From an uncultured Candidatus Melainabacteria bacterium (GTDB taxonomy: Bacteria > Cyanobacteriota > Vampirovibrionia > Gastranaerophilales > Gastranaerophilaceae): a stretch of DNA of 8,576 nt. Where the stretch lies: the NCBI GenBank assembly GCA_934747335.1, contig CAKVGS010000052.1, positions 1-8,576 on the forward strand, read 5' to 3'. Positions 1-5,428 of the stretch are shown piece by piece. The stretch's first letter is position 1; every line of letters begins with the position of its first letter. Made by a program: the position numbers and the translations under genes. Below the pieces are notes generated by a model. That model had not been told where the DNA came from, made no database searches, and saw only the letters and a program-made list of their open reading frames with translations.

Positions 1-3
1 TAA

Positions 4-150
4 TTTTTCTTAAACTTGAGGAAGTGGCTTAAATTCAAACAACACCTAAATTATACCGACATTCCCTTTTTCAATTGTATCCGTCAGGTTATAGTTAAGG
101 ATATTTCAAAAATTACAGAAAACATAAATCTTGATAAGAAACAATTATAA
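4..150 (+). other. Open stretch without a start; possible gene remnant in the leading spacer
   Basis: The first 298 bases hold no complete gene. One plus-strand frame stays open for 48 codons between a TAA at 1-3 and a TAA at 148-150. Its translation is protein-like, ending in KDISKITENINLDKKQL, but it has no ATG and no ribosome binding site, and the TAA at its front stops it being the simple tail of an upstream gene. A different frame (3-32) could instead be the last codons of a gene entering from the left (IFLKLEEVA, then TAA). I recognise neither. A frameshifted or decayed 3' end is one reading and chance in AT-rich DNA is the other. The small dyad ACAATT-ATA-AATTGT at 141-155 straddles the end of the open stretch. 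Confidence 0.2.
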
Positions 151-206
151 ATTGTGCAATAGATTATATCAAAAAGATTTTTAATAAAACTATATTTATA
201 AAAATA

Positions 207-232
207 TACAAATTTTGTTGTAATTACAATTG
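207..232. promoter_or_regulatory. Dyad-rich operator candidate upstream of rubrerythrin
   Basis: Overlapping inverted half-sites TACAA (207-211), TTGTA (218-222) and the perfect 12-bp palindrome TTGTAATTACAA (218-229) lie directly against the -35 box at 230-235. A related dyad, ACAATT-ATA-AATTGT, occurs at 141-155. A short AT-rich palindrome beside the promoter of an oxidative-stress gene resembles Fur/PerR-family operators in form, and rubrerythrins are known PerR targets in clostridia. Assignment to PerR is inference; the sequence shows only the symmetry and the position. Confidence 0.4.
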
Positions 233-258
233 AATGGCTTAGATAAACATGCTATAAT
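230..258 (+). promoter_or_regulatory. Sigma70-type promoter of the rubrerythrin gene
   Basis: The -35 TTGAAT (230-235) and -10 TATAAT (253-258) are separated by exactly 17 bp, and the -10 is extended by TGC (250-252). Transcription would start near 265, giving a leader of about 34 nt. That leader contains a small inverted repeat, TTAAC-GATG-GTTAA (267-280), which could be a further operator or simply chance. The ribosome binding site AAGGAA follows. Confidence 0.8.
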
Positions 259-298
259 TTACCTTGTTAACGATGGTTAAATAAGAAAGGAAAAAATT

Positions 299-844
299 AT
301 GACAAAATATGTATGTTCAGTTTGCGGTTATACAGTAGATGGCGAAGCTCCTGAAAAATGTCCTGTTTGCGGAGCTGTAAAAGAAGTTTTCGTAAAAATG
401 GAAGATGGTAATAAAAATTATGCTGACGAACACAGAGTTGGCATTGCAAAAGATGTTGCTCCAGATGTTTTGGAAGGTTTAAGAGCTAATTTTGTTGGTG
501 AATGCACAGAAGTCGGCATGTATCTTGCAATGGCAAGACAAGCTGATAGAGAAGGCTTCCCTGAAATTGCAGAAGCATACAAAAGATATGCTTTTGAAGA
601 AGCTGATCACGCATCAAGATTTGCAGAATTGTTAGGAGAAGTTGTTACAAGTTCTACTAAGAAAAACTTAGAACTTAGAGCAGAAGCCGAATTTGGCGCT
701 TGTGACGGTAAACTTCAGCTTGCAAAACGCGCTAAAGAATTAGGCTTAGATGCCGTACATGATACCGTTCACGAAATGGCTAAAGACGAAGCTCGTCACG
801 GTCGTGGTTTTGACGGTTTATTGTCAAGATATTTTGCTGAATAA
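299..844 (+). CDS. Reverse rubrerythrin (rubredoxin domain followed by diiron domain)
   Basis: This is a 181-residue cytoplasmic peroxide-scavenging enzyme of anaerobes; the family reduces hydrogen peroxide (and oxygen in some members) with electrons passed from NADH through rubredoxin-type carriers. The rubredoxin-like iron site comes first: C6-x2-C9 and C21-x2-C24. The ferritin-like diiron four-helix domain follows (about 55-180), with likely ligands E68, E101-x2-H104, E129 or E131, and E164-x2-H167. Domain order is reversed relative to classical rubrerythrin, which has rubredoxin at the C-terminus; this order and the length match the clostridial reverse rubrerythrins (NADH peroxidase/rubperoxin type). 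The ATG is preceded by AAGGAA at a good distance and by a strong promoter. It is transcribed alone and converges with the ABC gene. PerR-type control is plausible from the dyads upstream. Its exact electron donor is not encoded in the window. Confidence 0.93.
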   Translation: MTKYVCSVCGYTVDGEAPEKCPVCGAVKEVFVKMEDGNKNYADEHRVGIAKDVAPDVLEGLRANFVGECTEVGMYLAMARQADREGFPEIAEAYKRYAFEEADHASRFAELLGEVVTSSTKKNLELRAEAEFGACDGKLQLAKRAKELGLDAVHDTVHEMAKDEARHGRGFDGLLSRYFAE

Positions 845-890
845 TCTCTAAGTGCAAAATCTTGCAATTACCATTTTAAATGTTCAATAT

Positions 891-928
891 AAAAAATAAA
901 AAACAGAGAAGCCTATGTTTCTCTGTTT
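891..928 (-). terminator. Rho-independent terminator of the ABC gene, shared with convergent rubrerythrin
   Basis: A perfect 10-bp stem (AAACAGAGAA at 901-910 with TTCTCTGTTT at 919-928) closes an 8-nt loop. Read on the minus strand it is followed by TTTATTTTTT (900 down to 891), a good U tract. The ABC stop codon (913-915) lies inside the loop. On the plus strand the tail is poorer (CTTATTTT), so it may also stop rubrerythrin transcription, but less efficiently. Confidence 0.8.
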
Positions 929-1641
929 CTTATTTTCATCCATTCTTCTTTCGGCAAATCCGAAACAATATTTCCATCCTTAAAACGAATTACTCTTGAA
1001 CAATATTCCGCAATATCAGGTTCGTGTGTTACCAAAACTATTGTCTTACCTTCTTTATCGCCAAAACCTTGATTTAGGCGTACAAAAAATTCCATAACCT
1101 CGATACTGGTTTTAGTATCCAAATTACCCGTCGGTTCATCCGCTAAAATCAAAGGCGCATCGTTTACTAACGCTCTTGCAATTGCAACACGTTGTTGCTG
1201 ACCACCTGACATTTGGTTTGGCATGTGAGTTTCACGATTCTTTAAACCTACAATCTCTAAAGCTTCTTTTGCTCGCCTATGCCTCTCTTCTTCAGGAATT
1301 CCCTTATAAATCATCGGTAATTCAACATTTTCAATTGCAGAAGTTCTTGATATCAAATTAAAACCTTGAAATACAAAACCAATTTTTTGGTTTCGGATTT
1401 CAGATAATTCTTCCTGATTAAGCGAAAAAACATCCACACCATCAAGATGATAGCTTCCGCTTGTTGGTCTGTCAAGCGTACCCAGAGTGTTCATACAGGT
1501 TGATTTACCTGAGCCTGATGTTCCCATGATTGCTACAAACTCGCCTTTTTCAACAGAAAAAGATACACCGTTTAATGCATTAAAACAATCGTCGCCTGTT
1601 TTGTAAGTTTTTACAATGTTTTTTATTTCTATAAGCGCCAT
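913..1641 (-). CDS. ABC transporter ATP-binding protein, LolD/MacB (FtsE-like) family
   Basis: The 242-residue nucleotide-binding subunit is complete: Walker A G40-T-S-G-S-G-K46-S-T48, Q-loop Q92, signature S145-G-G-Q-Q149, Walker B L164-ILAD-E169, D-loop N173-L-D and H-loop H206. The phrases NALNGVSFSVEKGEFVAIMG and ADEPTGNLD are typical of the LolD/MacB/YknY group, which powers MacB-type permeases in lipoprotein extraction, peptide or antibiotic export. It would sit on the cytoplasmic face bound to an FtsX/MacB-like permease, but none is encoded in the window, so the substrate cannot be named. The gene stands alone: terminator immediately after it, a palindromic repeat element about 55 nt upstream. 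No Shine-Dalgarno sequence precedes the ATG (ATATTCCT-ATG). A TAAAAT box ends only 6 nt before it, so a nearly leaderless transcript is possible. No in-frame alternative start is better, because the N-terminus aligns with the family. Confidence 0.9.
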   Translation of the reverse strand: MALIEIKNIVKTYKTGDDCFNALNGVSFSVEKGEFVAIMGTSGSGKSTCMNTLGTLDRPTSGSYHLDGVDVFSLNQEELSEIRNQKIGFVFQGFNLISRTSAIENVELPMIYKGIPEEERHRRAKEALEIVGLKNRETHMPNQMSGGQQQRVAIARALVNDAPLILADEPTGNLDTKTSIEVMEFFVRLNQGFGDKEGKTIVLVTHEPDIAEYCSRVIRFKDGNIVSDLPKEEWMKIRNRET

Positions 1642-1694
1642 AGGAATATTTTACAATAAAATTGGAGCGAGGTGTTAATTAAATTTTAATTCTT

Positions 1695-1823
1695 TGCCAC
1701 CCTCATCAGAGCTCCGCTCAGCTTCTCCCCTCAAGGGAGAAGCCGTAACTTGTGCTAAATTGGCGCGTTTCACCGCTTCGCCCTTGAGGGGAGAAGCTGA
1801 GCGGAGCTCTGATGAGGGTGGCA
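1695..1823. repeat. Large GC-rich palindromic element (42-bp perfect arms; REP/MITE-like)
   Basis: The left arm 1696-1737 is the exact reverse complement of 1781-1822, 42 of 42 bases, with T1695/A1823 adding one more pair. After one A-G mismatch (1738/1780) the stem continues for 5 bp (1739-1743 with 1775-1779), leaving a 31-nt loop. Each half can also fold on its own: GCTTCTCCC (1721-1729) with GGGAGAAGC (1735-1743), and 1775-1783 with 1789-1797 with one mismatch. It is far more GC-rich than its surroundings. No ORF, transposase or convincing target duplication is seen. It lies in the spacer between the divergent ABC and PPDK genes. The form suits a dispersed non-autonomous repeat; a structured RNA or bidirectional transcription barrier is also possible. 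Confidence 0.9.
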
Positions 1824-1858
1824 TAAATAAAATAAAACTAGCCTACGGCTTGAACCCC

Positions 1859-1922
1859 CACCCGAAAATCTAAGTTTCGCACAGCTCAACTTGATTTTCT
1901 ACCCTCCCCCTTGGAGAGGGTG
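1859..1922. repeat. Second GC-rich hairpin element beside the large palindrome
   Basis: CACCC (1859-1863) pairs with GGGTG (1918-1922). Inside, GAAAATC (1864-1870) plus AAGTT (1872-1876) pair with AACTT (1888-1892) plus GATTTTC (1893-1899), leaving one bulged T at 1871. Locally ACCCTC (1901-1906) can pair instead with GAGGGT (1916-1921). The C-rich blocks stand out in an AT-rich spacer. It resembles the larger element in style (CCCTC/GAGGG ends) but is not a copy of it. It is probably another dispersed intergenic repeat; a regulatory RNA cannot be excluded. Confidence 0.6.
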
Positions 1923-2080
1923 CTATCAAATTAAATCTTTACAAACCCAAGTAGCAAGAACAAGAATGCAACAAAACTTAACATAATTATATATACATCA
2001 AGCTTTCTTCATGTTACGCTTATATTACTGAAAAAGAATAAAAAAAAGAGCGTATTACTTATTTAAAAAAGGAGAAACTA
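1923..2080 (+). other. PPDK leader region, promoter not clearly resolved
   Basis: This AT-rich stretch must hold the PPDK promoter. The best -10 candidate is TATATT at 2021-2026, but no convincing -35 box lies 16-18 bp before it. TATATA near 1990 is an alternative, equally without a good -35. No riboswitch or attenuator fold is evident. AAGGAG at about 2069-2075 is the PPDK ribosome binding site. Confidence 0.3.
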
Positions 2081-4726
2081 ATGACTCAAAAAAGAGTATG
2101 GCTGTTCCGTGAAGGTAATGCAGATATGCGCAACCTATTAGGCGGTAAAGGTGCTAACCTTGCTGAAATGACAAATTTAGGTTTACCAGTTCCACCGGGA
2201 CTTACTATCACAACTGAAACTTGTATGGATTACATTAATAATGGTAATAAAATGCCTGAAGGTCTTATGGACGAAGTTAAAAAGGCTTTGGCAGACGTTG
2301 AAACTCAAACAGGTAAAAAGTTTGGTGATACACAAAACCCTCTTTTAGTTTCAGTTCGTTCAGGTGCAAGAGTTTCTATGCCTGGTATGATGGAAACTAT
2401 TTTGAACTTAGGTTTAAACGATGAAACAGTAGAAGCTATGATTAAATTAACTAACAATCCTAGATTCTGCTACGATTCATATAGAAGATTTTTGACAATG
2501 TTCGGTTCTGTTGCTTGGGAAATGGACAGACAAAAATATTTTGAATCAGAAGTTGAAAAAGTTAAGGAAAGAGAAGGCGTTAAGTCTGATACAGAAATTT
2601 CAGCAGAAGGCTGGAAATCTCTTATTCCTGTTTATAAAAACGTTATCAAAGAAGTTACAGGCAAAGATTTCCCTCAAGATCCATACGTACAACTTCAAGA
2701 AGCAATTGAAGCTGTATTCCGTTCTTGGAACATTCCTCGTGCAGTAGCTTACAGAAACATGAACAAAATCGACCACAACTTCGGTACTGCTGTTAACGTT
2801 CAAACAATGGTATTCGGTAACATGGGTGACGATTGCGCGACAGGTGTTTCATTCACTCGTAACCCTGCAACAGGCGAAAACAAATTCTACGGCGAATACT
2901 TGACAAACGCTCAAGGTGAAGACGTTGTAGCAGGTATCAGAACTCCAAAACCTATTTGCGAATTGGAAACTGAAATGCCTGACTTGTACAAACAATACGT
3001 TGATATCGCTAAAAAACTTGAACTTGGTTACAAAGATGTTCAAGATATGGAATTCACAATCGAAAAAGGTAAATTATACATCCTTCAAACTCGTAACGGT
3101 AAAAGAACAGCCGCTGCAGCTGTAAAAATTGCCGTTGATATGTGCAAAGAAGGCATTATCTCTAAAGAACGTGCAATTCAATTGGTTGACCCTTATTCAG
3201 TAAACCAAATCTTGCTTCCTTGCTTCGACGCTAAAGCTATGGAAGAAGCAACTAAGATTGCTCACGGTGTAAACGCATCTCCAGGTGCAGCTGTTGGTAA
3301 AATCGTATTTGATACGGAAGAAGCTGCTCAAAGAGGTGAAGCCGGTGAAAAAGTTATCTTAGTTCGTGTAGAAACTTGCCCTGACGATATCCACGGTATG
3401 GCAGTTGCTCAAGGTGTTTTAACACTAAGAGGCGGCGCTACATCTCACGCAGCAGTTGTTGCAAAAGGTATGGGTAAACCTTGTGTTTCTGGTTGCGAAG
3501 ATATGAAAATCGACCTTGCAAAAGAAACTTTAACAGGTGCTGATGGTACTGTTTATCACAAAGACGAAGTAATTTCTCTTGACGGTGGTAAAGGTGTTGT
3601 TATGGCAGGCGCTGTTAAATTAGTTGACGCTAAGATTGATGACAACTGGAATACATTCTTCAACTGGGTTGATGAAATTAGAGAAATCCACGTAGAAGCT
3701 AACGCTGATACTCCAAAAGATATCGAAAACGCTTTAAAATTCGGAGCTGAAGGTGTTGGTCTTTGCAGAACAGAACACATGTTCATGGATCCTGACAGAC
3801 TACCTTGGGTTCAAAAAATGATTATTGCAGGAACTCCTGAAGCTAGACGTGAAGCTTTAGACAAATTATTGCCAATGCAATATTCTGACTTCTATGCTAT
3901 GTTCAAAGCTATCGGTGACAAGCCAATGACAGTAAGACTTCTTGACCCACCTCTTCACGAATTCTTACCTTCTAAGGAAGAATTGATTAAAGAAGTTGCT
4001 ACTCTTAAGGCTCTAAATCAAGACGCTACTGAAAAAGAAGAACTTCTTCACATTGTTGAAGGTCTGTCAGAATCAAACCCTATGATGGGCTTGAGAGGTT
4101 GCAGACTTGGTTTAACTTATCCTGAAATTAACGAAATGCAAGTAAGAGCTATCTTTGAAGCAGCTTGTGACGTTAAAAAAGAAGGTGTTGACGTTAAACC
4201 TTGGGTTATGATTCCTCTAATCGGTCACGTTAACGAATTAAGAGTTGCTAAAGAAATCTTAGAAAAAGTTGCTGAAATCGTAATGCTAGAAAAAGGCATT
4301 AAGGTTGAATACAAGTTCGGTACAATGATTGAAATTCCTCGTGCAGCACTTACAGCTGATGAAATTGCTGAATACGCAGAATTCTTCTCATTCGGTACAA
4401 ACGACTTGACTCAAATGACATTCGGCTACTCAAGAGATGACGCAGAAGGAAAATTCTTGAACAGATATGTTGATCAAAAAATTCTTCCTGCAAATCCGTT
4501 TGCAACACTAGACCAAAAAGGCGTTGGACAATTAATCGAAATGTCTATGAAATTAGGACATAAGGTTAATTCTAAACTTGTTGGCGGTGTTTGTGGTGAA
4601 CACGGTGGCGATCCTGATTCAGTTAAATTCTGTCACAGAATTGGCTTGAACTACGTTTCTTGCTCACCATTCAGAATTCCACAAGCTAAATTGGCTGCAG
4701 CTCAAGCTGTTGTTGAAAGCAAGTAA
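2081..4726 (+). CDS. ppdK: Pyruvate, phosphate dikinase
   Basis: The 881-residue enzyme reversibly interconverts ATP + pyruvate + phosphate with AMP + PEP + diphosphate, acting in the cytoplasm at the pyruvate/PEP node; in anaerobes it can run in the glycolytic or gluconeogenic direction. The length is close to that of clostridial PPDK (about 874). The N-terminal ATP-grasp domain (about 1-340) opens with the glycine-rich LLGGKGANLAEM loop. The swivelling phosphohistidine domain carries G-G-A-T-S-H456, where H456 is the phosphorylated histidine. The C-terminal PEP/pyruvate barrel (about 535-881) has G-L-C-R563-T-E-H and G-G-V-C838-G-E-H-G-G, with C838 the expected acid/base. All key residues are present. 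The ATG follows AAGGAG at a good distance and is the family start. It is monocistronic, with a strong terminator 18 nt after the stop. Codon choice is richer in C-ending codons (AAC, TTC, TAC) than the reductase and LysR genes, suggesting high expression. Confidence 0.98.
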   Translation: MTQKRVWLFREGNADMRNLLGGKGANLAEMTNLGLPVPPGLTITTETCMDYINNGNKMPEGLMDEVKKALADVETQTGKKFGDTQNPLLVSVRSGARVSMPGMMETILNLGLNDETVEAMIKLTNNPRFCYDSYRRFLTMFGSVAWEMDRQKYFESEVEKVKEREGVKSDTEISAEGWKSLIPVYKNVIKEVTGKDFPQDPYVQLQEAIEAVFRSWNIPRAVAYRNMNKIDHNFGTAVNVQTMVFGNMGDDCATGVSFTRNPATGENKFYGEYLTNAQGEDVVAGIRTPKPICELETEMPDLYKQYVDIAKKLELGYKDVQDMEFTIEKGKLYILQTRNGKRTAAAAVKIAVDMCKEGIISKERAIQLVDPYSVNQILLPCFDAKAMEEATKIAHGVNASPGAAVGKIVFDTEEAAQRGEAGEKVILVRVETCPDDIHGMAVAQGVLTLRGGATSHAAVVAKGMGKPCVSGCEDMKIDLAKETLTGADGTVYHKDEVISLDGGKGVVMAGAVKLVDAKIDDNWNTFFNWVDEIREIHVEANADTPKDIENALKFGAEGVGLCRTEHMFMDPDRLPWVQKMIIAGTPEARREALDKLLPMQYSDFYAMFKAIGDKPMTVRLLDPPLHEFLPSKEELIKEVATLKALNQDATEKEELLHIVEGLSESNPMMGLRGCRLGLTYPEINEMQVRAIFEAACDVKKEGVDVKPWVMIPLIGHVNELRVAKEILEKVAEIVMLEKGIKVEYKFGTMIEIPRAALTADEIAEYAEFFSFGTNDLTQMTFGYSRDDAEGKFLNRYVDQKILPANPFATLDQKGVGQLIEMSMKLGHKVNSKLVGGVCGEHGGDPDSVKFCHRIGLNYVSCSPFRIPQAKLAAAQAVVESK

Positions 4727-4744
4727 TTAATTTATTCTAATACC

Positions 4745-4782
4745 AAGCAGGACGCATGTTTTTATGCGCCCTGCTTCTATTT
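4745..4782 (+). terminator. Rho-independent terminator of ppdK
   Basis: AAGCAGG (4745-4751) and CGCAT (4753-4757) pair with ATGCG (4764-4768) and CCTGCTT (4770-4776), broken by one A-C mismatch (4752/4769). A T-rich loop (4758-4763) closes it and a T-rich tail follows (TTCTATTTAT). The hairpin is strong; the tail is slightly interrupted. Confidence 0.85.
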
Positions 4783-4797
4783 ATATTATATTTTTAC

Positions 4798-4825
4798 TTG
4801 CGAAAAAATATTTATTTGGTATACT
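4798..4825 (+). promoter_or_regulatory. Promoter of the tRNA-His gene
   Basis: The -35 TTGCGA (4798-4803), a 16-bp spacer and the -10 TATACT (4820-4825) with a TGG extension (4817-4819) lie between the ppdK terminator and the tRNA. The expected start near 4832 would leave a short 5' leader for RNase P to remove. Confidence 0.7.
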
Positions 4826-4843
4826 TAACTTATTGGAATTCAT

Positions 4844-4920
4844 GGCGGATATCGTCAAGTGGTTAAGACCTCGGATTGTGGTTCCGATATGCGTGGGTTC
4901 GAATCCCACTATCCGCCCCA
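4844..4920 (+). tRNA. tRNA-His (anticodon GUG)
   Basis: The cloverleaf folds by eye. The acceptor stem GCGGATA pairs with TATCCGC, preceded by the histidine-specific extra G(-1) at 4844 that pairs with the discriminator C73. The D arm has three pairs (GTC/GAC). The anticodon stem TCGGA/TCCGA encloses TTGTGGT with anticodon GTG at 4878-4880. The T arm GTGGG-TTCGAAT-CCCAC is perfect. The 3' CCA (4918-4920) is encoded. G(-1):C73 is the main identity element for histidyl-tRNA synthetase, which confirms the assignment. It is a single-gene unit with its own promoter and terminator. Confidence 0.97.
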
Positions 4921-4931
4921 TTTTTAGAATT

Positions 4932-4953
4932 AGGAGCTTCGGCTCCTTTTTTA
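4932..4953 (+). terminator. Rho-independent terminator of tRNA-His
   Basis: AGGAGC (4932-4937) pairs with GCTCCT (4942-4947) around a stable TTCG tetraloop, followed by a run of T residues (4947-4952). It starts 12 nt after the tRNA 3' end. Confidence 0.9.
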
Positions 4954-5006
4954 TTAGGAATGATAAGGGTTTTCAGGGTTCGAACGAAATTTTAAAAACA
5001 TACTAT

Positions 5007-5058
5007 CCCATAATGGAATTCGAACTCTTTAAAGTTGTTGTTTATATTCAAGATAATT
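5007..5058 (-). repeat. 52-bp direct repeat, left copy (decayed gene 3' end)
   Basis: It is identical to 8454-8505 at 51 of 52 positions (G5052 against A8499). Read on the minus strand it encodes the C-terminal residues NYLEYKQQL and a stop, matching NYFEYKQQL of the partial gene at the right end of the window, then 22 nt of shared 3' flank. Resemblance continues upstream with a 3-nt in-frame indel (SINYNYLEY against LINNYFEY) but soon meets tandem TAA codons, so no complete gene is present here. It lies 86 nt after the tRNA-His gene. The 240 nt from 4954 to 5193 contain only this copy and the motif cluster listed next. Confidence 0.8.
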
Positions 5059-5071
5059 GTAATTTATTGAG

Positions 5072-5214
5072 TGGTTTGATTATTACAGATGGTGCAATTA
5101 TTTAGGGTTTTTGGCTTAAACAGGGCGATTGAGGGGTAGGAAATAATACTACCATTCGTAATTCAAACTACTCCAAAATACTCATTTTGCGGACTAACGG
5201 ATGGTGTGATTATT
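5072..5214. repeat. Cluster of four TGGT-N3-ATTATT motifs
   Basis: The motif occurs at 5072-5084, 5090-5102 and 5202-5214 on the plus strand and at 5142-5154 on the minus strand. Around two of them the resemblance is longer: 5086-5107 and 5198-5219 agree at 18 of 22 positions. The inverted copy makes a 19-bp imperfect dyad (5140-5158 with 5198-5216, 15 of 19). A small hairpin, CAAAAT-ACTC-ATTTTG (5174-5189), sits between. These could be binding sites or fragments of a dispersed intergenic repeat. No protein can be assigned. Confidence 0.45.
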
Positions 5215-5415
5215 TCGGGCTGTCCATTTTGAAATTTTGCTCCGAAAAAGTGCTGAAAAATTAGGAAAAAATTTTTTCAAAATTCCTGTGGCATGAAAAA
5301 TTTTAATTGATTCAAAACAGACACAAAGGTCGGAATTGGTGCACTCATTTGCATCACAAAGTGCAAGATTAACTTCACTTAAAACTTTTAATTGACAAGG
5401 TTTATAATATTTCAT
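5194..5415 (-). CDS. Small Cys-rich hypothetical ORF, third in the reductase operon
   Basis: A possible 73-residue protein that I do not recognise. Support: an ATG 13 nt after the stop of the upstream reductase, with a good ribosome binding site (AAAGGGA) in that gap. The first 33 residues hold five cysteines (C7, C20, C25, C31, C33) and look protein-like (DANECTNSDLCVCFESIK). This could suit a metal or redox site, but no known spacing pattern is matched. The second half, basic and aromatic, runs through an A/T-run region and into one of the TGGT-N3-ATTATT repeat units, so the original gene may have been cut short and given a random tail. No signal peptide or membrane segment is obvious, and no clear terminator follows. 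It may be a real small protein, a truncated one, or a chance ORF. Confidence 0.45.
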   Translation of the reverse strand: MKYYKPCQLKVLSEVNLALCDANECTNSDLCVCFESIKIFHATGILKKFFPNFSALFRSKISKWTARNNHTIR

Positions 5416-5428
5416 TATAAGTCCCTTT

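Noticed and set aside
1176..1361. Plus-strand ORF inside the ABC gene
   Set aside because: Shadow of the ABC ATPase, whose motifs are all intact on the minus strand.
1695..1922. CRISPR array or toxin-antitoxin locus in the repeat-rich spacer
   Set aside because: There are only two unlike palindromic elements, no regularly spaced direct repeats with unique spacers, and no ORF with a ribosome binding site.
2511..3786. Several ORFs of 64-78 codons in other frames within the PPDK region
   Set aside because: They lie wholly inside ppdK, have no ribosome binding sites and no recognisable domains.
4976..4984. GGGTTCGAA downstream of tRNA-His, matching its T loop, as a possible tRNA-derived attachment site
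   Set aside because: Only 9 bases match and no acceptor-stem sequence follows. The true direct repeat is a different sequence, so integration into the tRNA 3' end is not supported.
4764..5105. A 113-codon plus-strand ORF running through the tRNA-His region
   Set aside because: It starts inside the ppdK terminator and translates the whole tRNA gene and its terminator; its tail comes from the direct repeat. No ribosome binding site.
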